A stretch of DNA of 64,000 nucleotides from Cytobacillus stercorigallinarum (GCF_014836495.1 NZ_JACSQT010000007.1:157061-221060), one strand, 5' to 3'. Positions 25,089 to 34,832 are shown, counted from the first letter of the stretch. Numbers and translations are program-made. The notes: a model not told the origin generated them from the letters alone.

Positions 25089-25982
25089 TTATGCGACCAT
25101 TGCCTTTTTAGCGTTCACTTTCTCCTTTTTCACCTTTGATCTTTCATATGGATCGAGAGCGTTTCTTAATCCATCGCCAATCATACTGAAGGCGAACGAA
25201 AGAATTAAAATCGCGATTCCTGGAAAGAAAGTGACAAACGGATGACCTAGCATTAATAAATCACTGCCATCACTAGCCATTCTGCCCCAATCTGCTTCAG
25301 GTGGCTGAACCCCAAGCCCAATAAAGCTGAGACCAGCTACTGTCACAATCGTGACACCAGCAAGTGTAGTACTATAGACAATCAGTGATGGCAAGACATT
25401 CGGTAAGATTTGTTTAAACATTATTTCTATACGGCCTACCCCAAAAGCTTTCGCTGCTTCAATGTATTCCTTTTGACTTTCTTGAAGGGTATCAGTATAA
25501 ACAACGCGAGTCATATAAGGAATTCTGACAATAATCATCGCAATAATGACATTGAGTAAGCCCGGTCCTAAAATCGCAGCAATAGCTATCGCTAACAACA
25601 CGGCAGGAAAAGCGAAGAAAACATCCATTATACGCATAATGATATTGCCAACAACCCCTTGATAAAACCCTGCAATAATCCCTAACCCAATACTTATCAC
25701 TGCTGCCATTACTACAGGGACAACTGCTGAAATTAATGACGTTTGTGTCCCAAAAATAATCCTACTTAGAATATCTCGTCCTTGTTGATCTGTACCCAAT
25801 AGGTGACCATCTGTACCAGGTGGCATGAGTCTAATACTCCCCTCAGCCACCTCATTCGGATGATAAGGCGCTAGTATAGGCGCAAATAAAGCGACTAAGA
25901 AAGCAAATATTATAATAACTGCACCAACCGTAGCTACTTTATCAGTAAAAAAAGCGCTACAGGCTATCTTCCATCCCTTCAT
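25089..25982 (-). CDS. Peptide ABC transporter permease (DppC/OppC type)
   Basis: The 297-residue membrane protein has an N-terminal helix, the periplasmic-type segment LLGTDQQGRDILSRIIFGTQTSLI, and the EAA loop EYIEAAKAFGVGRIEIMFKQILPNVLPS near residues 168-195, as in DppC-type permeases. It ends with GDGLRNALDPYERSKVKKEK. It starts 6 bases after dppB ends. Confidence 0.93.
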   Translation of the reverse strand: MKGWKIACSAFFTDKVATVGAVIIIFAFLVALFAPILAPYHPNEVAEGSIRLMPPGTDGHLLGTDQQGRDILSRIIFGTQTSLISAVVPVVMAAVISIGLGIIAGFYQGVVGNIIMRIMDVFFAFPAVLLAIAIAAILGPGLLNVIIAMIIVRIPYMTRVVYTDTLQESQKEYIEAAKAFGVGRIEIMFKQILPNVLPSLIVYSTTLAGVTIVTVAGLSFIGLGVQPPEADWGRMASDGSDLLMLGHPFVTFFPGIAILILSFAFSMIGDGLRNALDPYERSKVKKEKVNAKKAMVA

Positions 25983-25988
25983 TTATTA

Positions 25989-26957
25989 TCACCCCGCATT
26001 TGATTTAATTGAATCCTGTAACTTCGGACTGAGCCATACATTCAAGAGATCAACAATGAGATTAACGATGACAAACGTAATGGCAATCAATAATATTCCT
26101 GCTTGAATGGTTGGATAATCATTGGATGTCACAGCAACATATAACGCTTGCCCAATACCTGGCCAATTAAAAACAACTTCGCTAAAGAGTGCGCCTCCCA
26201 TTAAGTAACCCACTTGCATACCAGAAATATTAATGATCGGGGGCAAAGAATTTCTTAACACATGTACAATGTTGATCTTCGACTTCGACAATCCGAACGA
26301 TTGAAAATACTTTACATAATCTTTTTGTAATGTATCGATAATCGTGCTTCTTGTCAGTCTTGCAATCACCGCTAAAGATACAGTAGCTGTTGCGAATGCT
26401 GGTAATATTAAATGATGAAGTAAATCCATCCATCCACCCGGACTTCTCATATTGTACATACCGCTCACCGGAAATAATCCCATTTCTAATGAGAAGAGCC
26501 ACATAAGCATTAGAGCAATCCAAAACACCGGCATGCTCGCACCAATTAACGCTACACCCATACTTGCTTTATCTAAAATACTCCCCTTACGTAAAGCACT
26601 AATAAGTCCAAGAACGACACCAAGTACCACACAAATGAGCAGACTAGCGACAGTGAGAATCATACTATTTAAAAATCGTGGGAGAAGCTCTTCAGTAATC
26701 GGTGTATGAAGAGTATGTGAATAGCCTAAATCCCCCTGTAGTAATTGCCCCATCCAGCTCGTATATTGCACAATCATTGATTCATTCAATCCCATCTCCT
26801 CTCGTAATGATTCAACCGCTTCTGCTGTCGCATCTCCTCCTAAAATCGACTTTGCAGGATCACCAGGAATTAATTGAATTAATAAAAAGACAAAGATGGT
26901 TACGCCTAAAAGCACAGGAATTGTCGATAATATTCGATTGATAAAGAACCTTGTCAT
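25989..26957 (-). CDS. Peptide ABC transporter permease (DppB/OppB type)
   Basis: The 322-residue membrane protein starts with the DppB-type opening MTRFFINRILSTIPVLLGVTIFVFLLIQLIPGDPA and contains an EAA-type loop (DYVKYFQSFGLSKSKINIVHVLRNSLPPIINI) near residue 210. It forms the channel with the DppC-type protein and lies second in the operon. Confidence 0.93.
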   Translation of the reverse strand: MTRFFINRILSTIPVLLGVTIFVFLLIQLIPGDPAKSILGGDATAEAVESLREEMGLNESMIVQYTSWMGQLLQGDLGYSHTLHTPITEELLPRFLNSMILTVASLLICVVLGVVLGLISALRKGSILDKASMGVALIGASMPVFWIALMLMWLFSLEMGLFPVSGMYNMRSPGGWMDLLHHLILPAFATATVSLAVIARLTRSTIIDTLQKDYVKYFQSFGLSKSKINIVHVLRNSLPPIINISGMQVGYLMGGALFSEVVFNWPGIGQALYVAVTSNDYPTIQAGILLIAITFVIVNLIVDLLNVWLSPKLQDSIKSNAG

Positions 26958-26979
26958 TTACTTCCCCTCCCAGCACTTT

Positions 26980-28584
26980 TTATTGATCAATCCAAACAGG
27001 TGCGAGCGTATACCATTCTTCTGATGGAACAACAAAGCCTTTCACTCGCTTATTTACTACATAAGGTGCCGTATCATGGACAATAGGTGCGAAAGCAGCA
27101 TCTGTCATTATTTTTTCTTCCGCTTTCTTCCACATTTCTAATGCCTCTGCTTCACTTTTTGCCGTAGATGCACGGTCTAATAATTCATCGGTTCCCGCAC
27201 TTGCATACTTCCCTGAATTAAAACCACCTGGAGCAACAAAGTCCGAATGAGCAACCATCGATAAGAAAAATGGCGATGTTCGCCCTGCAGACATTTGATT
27301 CATACCGATGGATGAATCCATGCCATCACTATATCCTGAGAAATAAGTAATCCATTCCTGTGTATCCAATGTGACGTCAATTCCTACTTTTTTCAAATCC
27401 CTTTGAATCCATTCAGCAATATCAACAGGCATTAATTGTCCCGAACCATCTACTGAAGTTTGTAATATTATGTTAAACCCATCTTCTAGATCCGCTTTGG
27501 CTAATAACTCCTTTGCCTTTTCTGGATCATACTCATACCATTTACGACTCGAATCAAAGTTCACCGATCCAGGAGATTGTATCGTATAGGCAGGAGAAAC
27601 CGTTCCTTTTAACAACTGATTGGCAATTCCCTCTCGGTCAATTGCATAGTTAATCGCTTGTCTAACCCTTTGGTCTTGCATATATTCATTATCAAAGTTA
27701 AAAGTTAAGTACCATACATGTGGAGGTGTGCCAGATAGAATATCAAATCCTTTTTCTTCTAAATTTTCAATCGCATCAGGCGGTGGGACAGCAATGATAT
27801 CCACTTCATCATTTTGCAGGGCCAATACTCTACTAGCTGGATCAGACATTGGTCTAAAAATAACAGTGTCTAACTTCGCTTTTTCGCCCCAATAATCTTC
27901 ATTTTTCACTAGCGTAATATTCTCTCCACGATTACGATCACTAAATTTAAATGGACCCGTTCCAACAGGATTTTCCCCGACGCTATCATTGCCACCTGTT
28001 ATGATTGATTCGGGACTAACAATTTGCAATGAATTAATCTGCGCTAGCATTCTTGGAAATTCTGAAAACGGCGAGTTCAAATGAATATTGAGCGTATATT
28101 CATCTACCACTTCACTTTTATCAAAAAACTTCCATGTTCTAAACGTACGACTTGACCCGATTTTATCGAAATATTCAAAATTTTCATTAGTTAGTCTCTT
28201 TATATTGAAATCCACAGCCTCTGCATTAAATGGCGTCCCATCATGAAACTTGACACCTTCTCTTAGGTGGAAAGTATACACCTTTCCGTCCTCAGATACT
28301 TCCCAACTTTCCGCTAACACTGGAATGAGCTCTGGAACAGCTGCCTCTTCAGATGACTTGCTCAAATCTTCTCCAATTAATGGCTCAAACATTTGGTAGT
28401 TAATCCTCATCGTTACCCAACCGCCAGCCCGGTGGGGGTCTAACACATCAGCTTCTGATTCCATACCAATGATTAATTCATTACCATATGTTTTTCCATT
28501 GGTTGCTGCACTAGGCATATTGGTACAAGCTGCCAACGTTGTGACTAATAATAGTAGGATAAAATAATGTAATGTATTCTTCAT
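26980..28584 (-). CDS. Peptide ABC transporter substrate-binding lipoprotein (SBP_bac_5)
   Basis: The 534-residue protein has a lipoprotein signal peptide with lipobox LAAC (Cys20). It has family-5 binding-protein motifs: LDPHRAGGWVTMRINYQMFEPL, LAESWEVSEDGKVYTFHLREGVKFHDGTPFNAEAV, and VRQAINYAIDREGIANQLLKGT. It captures peptides or similar solutes outside the membrane for the permease. As first gene of the operon SBP-B-C-D-F-amidase, it has GGAGAGGGGGC upstream of ATG 28584. Confidence 0.94.
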   Translation of the reverse strand: MKNTLHYFILLLLVTTLAACTNMPSAATNGKTYGNELIIGMESEADVLDPHRAGGWVTMRINYQMFEPLIGEDLSKSSEEAAVPELIPVLAESWEVSEDGKVYTFHLREGVKFHDGTPFNAEAVDFNIKRLTNENFEYFDKIGSSRTFRTWKFFDKSEVVDEYTLNIHLNSPFSEFPRMLAQINSLQIVSPESIITGGNDSVGENPVGTGPFKFSDRNRGENITLVKNEDYWGEKAKLDTVIFRPMSDPASRVLALQNDEVDIIAVPPPDAIENLEEKGFDILSGTPPHVWYLTFNFDNEYMQDQRVRQAINYAIDREGIANQLLKGTVSPAYTIQSPGSVNFDSSRKWYEYDPEKAKELLAKADLEDGFNIILQTSVDGSGQLMPVDIAEWIQRDLKKVGIDVTLDTQEWITYFSGYSDGMDSSIGMNQMSAGRTSPFFLSMVAHSDFVAPGGFNSGKYASAGTDELLDRASTAKSEAEALEMWKKAEEKIMTDAAFAPIVHDTAPYVVNKRVKGFVVPSEEWYTLAPVWIDQ

Positions 28585-28789
28585 TACTGCTTAAGCCCCC
28601 TCTCCTTTAACTTATCCTAATGAATGAAGTAAATATGGCGCGGTCTTCCTTTTTGATTCATTGACTCCTTCCCCTTTCATTTCAAAACGTAATACCGTCA
28701 GTTGAAACTCTTTTTTCTTTATGTCCTGCCCCCTTAATATTGCTTAAAATACATATCGCGAATATGTTTTATTAAGACTTTCATTGCTC

Positions 28790-29276
28790 CTAAACCGCCT
28801 TCATTGTCGTTGCAATCAATTCAACTAGTTGCTCCTTTAACAACTTTAAATGATAACGGACTAAAGCATTACTATCTAAAAAAATATCCTTATGAAAATG
28901 TAAAAAGTAAGGAATAAGATCAATTAAATAGTCTCAATCTACCATATCGTAGCTAATCACTGGAAAGTGGTTATAATGTTCATCCAGCTGTAAAAATAAT
29001 GGATAAATACCCACTCCTTCATAAGGAATATTATAAGACAAACTTGCTTTTGGAATGGATTTCAATGCTATTTGAAAATGGTGAAGGACCAGCAAACATA
29101 TACTTATCTACTGGCAATTTATAATCTTCAATCAACCTTGGTGATTGCTCTACAGATTCATACAATAGTGGAATCACATTGCTCCCTTCAAACTCCGAGG
29201 CAATGTGACAAATCTCTTGACCAAGTGGAACAGGACCATCAACCGCCTTCTGCAATTCAATAAACTCCACCTCCAA
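28790..29276 (-). pseudogene. Unrecognised gene, broken by a frameshift and a TGA
   Basis: TTG 29276 (AAGGAA upstream) opens MEVEFIELQKAVDGPVPLGQEICHIASEFEGSNVIPLLYESVEQSP. A frameshift near 29040 leads into SLSYNIPYEGVGIYPLFLQLDEHYNHFPVISYDMVD, a TGA stands near 28937, and the same frame continues DYLIDLIPYFLHFHKDIFLDSNALVRYHLK to TAG 28790. Joined, it would be about 160 residues, soluble and acidic. I do not recognise the family. It lies directly upstream of the peptide transporter operon in the same direction. Confidence 0.6.
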
Positions 29277-29594
29277 AATTCCTTGTCTTTAATATGTCGT
29301 TAATTATCTTTGTTATAAAAGACAACGTCAATGAACTTGTAAGGAAATGTGACATAAAAACATTAAAAAGAGGTAAAATTCAGATTATTTTCCTATACTA
29401 AGGCTTTTTTGAGAGCGTTATCAGATATTTCTTGTGGATACAAAGTCCTTTGTTGGTTGTTTAGAGGATAGATTGTTAGATTTTTTCACATAAAAAAAGC
29501 ACATGATTTCATGCATCATGTGCTTCTTATTGATTCTTTTGTGGGGACGGGACATTTATTTGTGATAATTTCCGTCTTAAAGATTATAATAAAC
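29277..29594. other. Intergenic region with one terminator
   Basis: No gene is seen. It holds the hairpin at 29497-29525 and, on the minus strand, whatever promoter served the decayed gene. Confidence 0.6.
29497..29525 (-). terminator. Terminator of the MazG-like gene
   Basis: AAGCACATGAT and ATCATGTGCTT form an 11-bp stem. On the minus strand it continues into TTTTTTT. Confidence 0.88.
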
Positions 29595-29918
29595 TTATTC
29601 TTGCACATCTATCAAAAGAACCCGCTCCTCAAACCTTCCTCTTTGTTGAGCTTTTATTCTTCTAATCTCATCTAATTCATCAGCTGACATTTGTTGTGCT
29701 GCTGATAATGCATATACGACTTCAAGAATATCGGCAAGCTCTTCACCTTGGTCCTTCAAGTGCTCTGCCTGGAGATATTCGTTTACTTCTTCTTTAAGTT
29801 TATTTTTAAGTGCTATTGTATATTCAGAGTGAGATAATGTTCTTGTATTGTAGGATTTCCCCAACACTTGGATAATATCAGGAATCTTATCACGTACTAA
29901 TTTGTTATAAGTGGGCAA
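29595..29918 (-). CDS. MazG-like/PRA-PH-superfamily nucleotide pyrophosphohydrolase
   Basis: The 107-residue all-helical protein begins YNKLVRDKIPDII, and has KLKEEVNEYLQAEHLKDQGEELADILEVVYAL, the ExxE...ExxD metal-binding pattern of the MazG/phosphoribosyl-ATP pyrophosphohydrolase superfamily. The start is TTG 29918 with AAGGAG upstream. It probably removes abnormal nucleotides; a histidine-pathway role is unlikely because no his biosynthesis genes are nearby. Confidence 0.82.
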   Translation of the reverse strand: MPTYNKLVRDKIPDIIQVLGKSYNTRTLSHSEYTIALKNKLKEEVNEYLQAEHLKDQGEELADILEVVYALSAAQQMSADELDEIRRIKAQQRGRFEERVLLIDVQE

Positions 29919-30104
29919 ATGTAGTCTCCTTTCTATCTATTATAATTGAGATTGACTCACTCTATATTTATAAAAGTTCACTCCATCATCAACGAAACTA
30001 GCTTTAGCGCTACTCTTATTGCGAAATCAATATCAAAGACTCCTTCTTTCTATTATTAACGATGCTAGAGTTTGCTCTTCATCATATATGATCAATCTTA
30101 TTTA

Positions 30105-30635
30105 TTACTCTTCTTTTTCCTCACTAACCTTTTCAGGGAGCTCGATTAAATGGACGCTCGATTGCTTCTTAATTGAATCTTCAATACGCCCGCGCAGAAG
30201 AATTGCTTGATTCTTTCTTCCATTTGCTACCTTATAACTAATAGGATGGTAGAAATAATAGCCGCTTGTTAAGATAATTTTTGTCTGTTTTTTGTTATCT
30301 GGCTGAATATCAAGAATATGAGCTAAGGAAACAAATGTATTCTCAAGATTTTTTTGTGAAGAAAAGTAGAACCAATACATATCCTTGGCACCGCAAATAC
30401 GAAAAGGTGGTGTACTTTTTTTATCTAGCTTGTACTTTGCTGCTTGTAAGGCACCTTGATAGGTCATGCCATATTCTTTTAAGCTCTCTTTTACGATTGC
30501 AATAGGCGGTTTCGCTACGTTAAAAACCCGATTTCTTCCTTCAATCACCTTTGTATGAATATAGTTATTCTGAACTCTCTCTGCTTTTAATGTAGCTGTG
30601 CTTTCGTTTATTATATAATTTGTACATGTCTCCAA
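30105..30635 (-). CDS. comK: ComK-like competence transcription factor
   Basis: The product has ComK features: FNVAKPPIAIVKESLKEYGMTYQGALQAAKYKLDKKSTPPFRI (compare the ComK pattern P..I...C...G.SY.GR......K.PI), a central WFYFSSQ (ComK FxPTxS region), and ISYKVANGRKNQAILLRGRI near the C-terminus. I place the start at TTG 30635, because GAGGG lies 9 bases upstream; TTG 30650 lacks such a site. Length of 176 is slightly below B. subtilis ComK (192), and the tail is acidic. It likely activates DNA-uptake genes. Similarity is moderate, so a ComK paralogue is possible. Confidence 0.75.
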   Translation of the reverse strand: METCTNYIINESTATLKAERVQNNYIHTKVIEGRNRVFNVAKPPIAIVKESLKEYGMTYQGALQAAKYKLDKKSTPPFRICGAKDMYWFYFSSQKNLENTFVSLAHILDIQPDNKKQTKIILTSGYYFYHPISYKVANGRKNQAILLRGRIEDSIKKQSSVHLIELPEKVSEEKEE

Positions 30636-30684
30636 TTTTATCGCCCTCAATTCTTATTTAGATATTTTCAATTGATTAAATTAA

Positions 30685-30767
30685 GGGTATACTAACTAGT
30701 GTTGGTATACCCAACGATGGAGCGCTCAAGTCCTATGTCTACCCGGACTAACTTGAGTGCTTTTTTG
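30685..30767 (+). terminator. Twin hairpins upstream of comK, the second followed by a T-run
   Basis: The first hairpin is GGGTATAC with GTATACCC (30685-30712). The second is AGCGCTCAAGT with ACTTGAGTGCT (30721-30761), followed by TTTTTT on the plus strand. No plus-strand gene precedes it, so this could be a small RNA with its terminator, an operator of comK, or the terminator of a short antisense transcript. Confidence 0.5.
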
Positions 30768-30782
30768 TTTACTCAGAGATCT

Positions 30783-31829
30783 CTAGGCCTCACCCCCTTG
30801 ACTTTCCAGCCAATGAATGATTTTCCGGAGAGAAGCGACATCCTTATTAAGAAAGAACATATTTTTTCTCCCTTTGACTGAACCGTTAAAAGTCTCCCAA
30901 ACTGGATTTCCCTTGCTCCAGTCCACACCTTGTAATGCCTCCATCCGTTTTTTCATGAGCTTCATTCTAGATGAGAAATCTTTATTTTTACAATTCTTAT
31001 TTGCATATAGTGCAACGGCTAATACGAGTGGAAAATCAGCTAACATTGAATGATGAAAATTCCCAATTTTATGAGGTGGAACCATTGCAAATAAATAATC
31101 GAACCACAACCGGATCAATGCTACATATTGATCTTGCGTAAGTTGTAAGTAAATCGACTGCTCGTTTTGGATGTCTATTCTTTCAGTGATGAAAATATGT
31201 ACAACTTTTCTTAATTGCGTTAGTGAAAGAAAATGCTCATTTGCAGGACGTACAACCATAAGCTTATCCTTGTCAATCCCCGCTTCTTGAAGACCGTTAA
31301 CCGAATGGACAACACGGTTCGTTAATAAATTTAAACCCTCCCTTGAATCATATTCAATTTTCTTAGATAGTGCGACTTGCTTACCTTTTGTGTTCATATC
31401 AATATACAGTTGCCAAGCTTCACTTGATGTCAAACCATTGAATAATTGTATGGGAATCTGTGTTTTTTTGAGCATATTTTGAAGGTCATAACCTAATTTT
31501 ATTTCTTCTTTATTATCGCTATTTATATATTTATCTACTAAACCCTCTAGCTGACAATACGCTTTCAATCTATGTACACCATCAATCAGGACTAATTTTC
31601 TCGGTAGGTAATGTGTAAATTCAGTTGGTTCTGTGGTAGCTACAAGGGGAGGTAAGTAAATTTCTTGCGATGCAATGTTATCAGAAATATACATGCGGAT
31701 ATTCCTCACATACTTTTGACTCGTTTCTCTCAATTTAATTTGTTCTTCTTTGACCATTTGTATTAGCGTTAATAACGGATAAACTACTATTTTATGTTCC
31801 TTTACCTTTTCCTGAAAGGCATTCATCAC
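30783..31829 (-). CDS. DGQHR-domain (DndB-like) protein, second of a pair
   Basis: The 348-residue protein carries the variant motif LVLIDGVHRLKAYCQLEGL near residue 90 (DGVHR in place of DGQHR) and LYIDMNTKGKQVALSKKIEYDSREGLNLLTNRVV near 168, matching its upstream neighbour segment by segment. DGQHR proteins include DndB, which regulates phosphorothioate DNA modification. No dndCDE or restriction genes are present here. The start ATG overlaps the stop of the upstream paralogue (ATGA), so the pair is translationally coupled. The biochemical role is unknown. Confidence 0.75.
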   Translation of the reverse strand: MMNAFQEKVKEHKIVVYPLLTLIQMVKEEQIKLRETSQKYVRNIRMYISDNIASQEIYLPPLVATTEPTEFTHYLPRKLVLIDGVHRLKAYCQLEGLVDKYINSDNKEEIKLGYDLQNMLKKTQIPIQLFNGLTSSEAWQLYIDMNTKGKQVALSKKIEYDSREGLNLLTNRVVHSVNGLQEAGIDKDKLMVVRPANEHFLSLTQLRKVVHIFITERIDIQNEQSIYLQLTQDQYVALIRLWFDYLFAMVPPHKIGNFHHSMLADFPLVLAVALYANKNCKNKDFSSRMKLMKKRMEALQGVDWSKGNPVWETFNGSVKGRKNMFFLNKDVASLRKIIHWLESQGGEA

Positions 31830-32905
31830 ATCTCCTCCTCAATAAGGTTAATCAAATTATGAGCAGTCCTTTTCATATTTCTGGCAGATGAAACATTTTT
31901 TAGTTTTTGAATTGAATGGTCATAAACATGACTGACAATTGCATCTTGATGTTTCCAGTTACATTGCAGTTTGTCTAACAATTGAATCGCAGTAAAATAA
32001 TCAACATCATTCTTGAGTTTTAAACGATTCACACAATAAGCTAGTGCCACTTGGACGCCAGGAAGCCCACAAATATACTTGTTGCGGTTTTCCATACCTT
32101 TTGGAAATATTTTCTTCCAAGATAGAAAAAAAGCTTTCGCAACCGCTAACACTTCATCCTCCTTGCAATAGTCACTTGGGTTTCCTTTTTTATTCGCTAG
32201 CCTTCCTTCAAATAATGCTATTAAACATTTTCTTATTACGACTAATGTCGTTAATGCTGAGCTATATTTTGTAATCCTTGAAGATTTGATATCAATTTCA
32301 TATTCTTCCTCTAATTCACAAGCAACCTTCCTTGCCAACATGGCATAAGCATCTCTTTGATCAAACATCACTCGCTTACCAATATTGGCCTCACGTCTTT
32401 CTACATTGTAATCTTTAAAAAGTTGCCTCTCACTCTTCGTATCCAAATCAAGATAAATTTGCATCGTAATTGGTAAATGCTCCAAATGATGAATATAAGT
32501 ATCTATTGGTTTAACAACCTCTACATTTCCATATTCCTCTGCTGACTCCTTCTCCATACGAAGCTGTGTGAATGCACTTAAAATAGCGCCATTTCGATGT
32601 TGTCCATCTATAATAGCCATTTTCTCTTTTGGAACTAACATCCAACCATCCTCTGACTCTATTACTGCTTTTCGTGCTGAAAAAATAAAAGGGGAAAAAT
32701 AAAATGGTTCGTTATTTTTTAATACATGTATGATAAAATCTTTAATTTCTCGCCTTTTACTCATATCCATCTTCCTTTGGACATTTTCATCAACAGTAAT
32801 AAAGGTATTCATTGTTTTAAAAGGTATTTGTATCATTAAAACTCTTTTACCAAATTGAATAAAATCCTTACCTTTCACTTTTGCTAGGACATCATTACTA
32901 TGCAT
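31826..32905 (-). CDS. DGQHR-domain (DndB-like) protein, first of a pair
   Basis: I place the start at ATG 32905 with GGGAGTG upstream, giving 359 residues. The hallmark MAIIDGQHRNGAILSAF lies near residue 100, followed by MQIYLDLDTKSERQLFKDYNVERREANIGKRVMFDQRD near 160, as in DndB/DGQHR proteins. An N-terminal segment with IQIPFKTMNTFITVDENVQRKMDMSKRREIKDF resembles the ParB-like part of the family. It is the first gene of the coupled pair. Confidence 0.8.
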   Translation of the reverse strand: MHSNDVLAKVKGKDFIQFGKRVLMIQIPFKTMNTFITVDENVQRKMDMSKRREIKDFIIHVLKNNEPFYFSPFIFSARKAVIESEDGWMLVPKEKMAIIDGQHRNGAILSAFTQLRMEKESAEEYGNVEVVKPIDTYIHHLEHLPITMQIYLDLDTKSERQLFKDYNVERREANIGKRVMFDQRDAYAMLARKVACELEEEYEIDIKSSRITKYSSALTTLVVIRKCLIALFEGRLANKKGNPSDYCKEDEVLAVAKAFFLSWKKIFPKGMENRNKYICGLPGVQVALAYCVNRLKLKNDVDYFTAIQLLDKLQCNWKHQDAIVSHVYDHSIQKLKNVSSARNMKRTAHNLINLIEEEM

Positions 32906-33193
32906 GTTGTTCACTCCCAAGACCTTTGTCTTAGTTATTATACATATCTTTCAAAATATTTAAAATATATTTCACCATATTTTTTCTTTTTTCTCTCTTT
33001 TTTTTACTCGCTTTCCTTCTAGAAGTTAAACTCCTTTTGTTTTAAACCTTTACTATCTCTAAACTATTGACAAACATATGAATATACTGCATAATTAAAT
33101 GTTTATAAAAATACTCAAGTGACTATTTGTAAACTTATCATTCTATTGAATATAGTCAAAGAATCTATCAGATCATTCTTGATCATACGAATA

Positions 33194-33235
33194 AAAAAGG
33201 CATTAGTTGAAGTCACTTCAGCTAATGCCTTTTTT
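33194..33235. terminator. Bidirectional terminator hairpin
   Basis: AAAAAGGCATTAG and CTAATGCCTTTTT enclose a second perfect dyad (TGAAGTCACTTCA). A/T runs on both sides make it usable in either direction. Confidence 0.85.
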
Positions 33236-33438
33236 AATAATTGAATTTGTTACGATAAAATTCAGCGATTTCCTTTTTTATCTCTATCAATCTTGTTATG
33301 CACCTTGGGTCCTTTTATGTATATACACTCAACTTAACTTTTCTTCACATTTTATTCTTTATGTTTCCTTTTATATACAAGTTCCATTAGTTAGATATGA
33401 AAATAAGCTTATGCTAAGTGAAAGTTTTTAAAATAAAT

Positions 33439-33463
33439 AACACCAAGACACAATCCTGGTGTT
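33439..33463 (-). terminator. Terminator of the glucarate operon
   Basis: AACACCA and TGGTGTT lie just after the gudD stop. On the minus strand the stem is followed by ATTTATTTT. Confidence 0.65.
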
Positions 33464-33473
33464 ATTTAACCTC

Positions 33474-34832
33474 TTATCTAACCATACAAGGCTTCCTTGG
33501 ATGGAACTGCCAATTCGGAATTAAATATTGCATGCTTTTGGCATCGTCTCTGCTGCCAAGTCCGTATGTTTTATATAGTTGATGAGCATCTGCTAGTTTC
33601 TCTCTATCTATCTCAATGCCTAAGCCTGGTTTTGTTGGTACATCGATTTTTCCTTCTTTTATTATGAAGGGCTCTTTCGTTAAATGTTGACCTTCTTGCC
33701 AAATCCAGTGTGTATCAATAGCTGTTACTTTCCCTGGTGCACTAGCTGCGACATGGGTGAACATCGCCAGCGATATATCAAAGTGATTGTTAGAATGGGA
33801 ACCCCATGTTAAACCAAAGTCCTTGCATGTTTGGGCGACTCTCACAGAGCCTTGCATCGTCCAAAAATGAGGGTCGGCAAGGGGAATATCAACAGCTTGC
33901 AAGCGAATACTATGTGCCATTTGTCTCCAATCTGTAGCAATCATATTGGTTGCCGTTGGTAAGCCTGTTTCTAAACGAAACTCAGCCATAATCTCTCTAG
34001 ATGAGAAGCCATTTTCAGCTCCACATGGGTCTTCTGCATAGGCTAGAATATGATTCTTTCCTTTACATAATGCGATGGCTTCATTTAAGGACCAAGCGCC
34101 ATTAGGATCGAGTGTCACTCTAGCATGAGGAAAGCGTTCTTTAATGGCTATGATGGATTCCATCTCTTCTTCGCCATTAAACACGCCGCCTTTAAGTTTA
34201 AAGTCTTTAAATCCATATCTTTCGTATGCAGCTTCAGCAAGGGCTACCACCCGTTCTGGTGTGACGGCTTCTTCATGGCGTAACTGAAACCAACGACTGT
34301 CATCGCTTGATGGTGATTCATACGGAAGATCTGTTTTGTGTCGGTCACCAATATAGAATAAATAGCCTAATACTTCAACTTGGTCACGCTGCCTACCTTC
34401 TCCTAGCAAGTCGGATACTGGTACATTCAGATATTTACCAAGTAAGTCAAGAAACGCCGATTCGATAGCTGTAACTACATGTATGGTTGTGCGTAAATCA
34501 AAAGTTTGTTGTCCTCTTCCTGCTGCATCCTTATTAGCAAATGCTTCATTGACCTGTTTAAGCACTTGTTGATAAGCACCAATTGAACTACCCATTATTA
34601 TCTCCGTTGCAGCTTCTAGCGTTTGCCGAATAGATTCTCCTCCAGGAACCTCACCTACTCCTATTCGTCCTGAATGATCATGTAAAATTAAGATGTTTCG
34701 AGTAAAAAAAGGGGCATGAGCGCCACTTAAGTTCAAGAGCATGCTGTCTCTACCTGCAACAGGGATGACCTCCACCTTTGTAATAACGGGCGCTTCTTTA
34801 GCTATCACTTTATTTACTATATTTGCTTCCAT
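33474..34832 (-). CDS. gudD: Glucarate dehydratase
   Basis: The 452-residue enolase-superfamily enzyme turns D-glucarate into 5-dehydro-4-deoxy-D-glucarate. It has the catalytic Lys motif FKLKGG near residue 213, metal ligands in LDPNGAW near 242 and YAEDPCG near 270, ATNMIATDW near 298, and the catalytic His in [19 protein letters not shown] near 344. Length fits the family. It is last in the operon kdgD-like, aldehyde dehydrogenase, gudP, gudD, the order known from B. subtilis ycbCD-gudPD. Confidence 0.95.
   Translation of the reverse strand: MEANIVNKVIAKEAPVITKVEVIPVAGRDSMLLNLSGAHAPFFTRNILILHDHSGRIGVGEVPGGESIRQTLEAATEIIMGSSIGAYQQVLKQVNEAFANKDAAGRGQQTFDLRTTIHVVTAIESAFLDLLGKYLNVPVSDLLGEGRQRDQVEVLGYLFYIGDRHKTDLPYESPSSDDSRWFQLRHEEAVTPERVVALAEAAYERYGFKDFKLKGGVFNGEEEMESIIAIKERFPHARVTLDPNGAWSLNEAIALCKGKNHILAYAEDPCGAENGFSSREIMAEFRLETGLPTATNMIATDWRQMAHSIRLQAVDIPLADPHFWTMQGSVRVAQTCKDFGLTWGSHSNNHFDISLAMFTHVAASAPGKVTAIDTHWIWQEGQHLTKEPFIIKEGKIDVPTKPGLGIEIDREKLADAHQLYKTYGLGSRDDAKSMQYLIPNWQFHPRKPCMVR

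Larger units (their letters stand above)
32906..33473. other. Intergenic region with two terminators
   Basis: No gene with a ribosome site is visible. It contains the promoter of the DGQHR pair, the strong dyad at 33194-33235 and the gudD terminator at 33439-33463. Confidence 0.65.

Noticed and set aside
29595-29918. HisE phosphoribosyl-ATP pyrophosphatase of histidine synthesis
   Set aside because: The sequence fits the wider MazG/PRA-PH superfamily, and no histidine biosynthesis genes are near.
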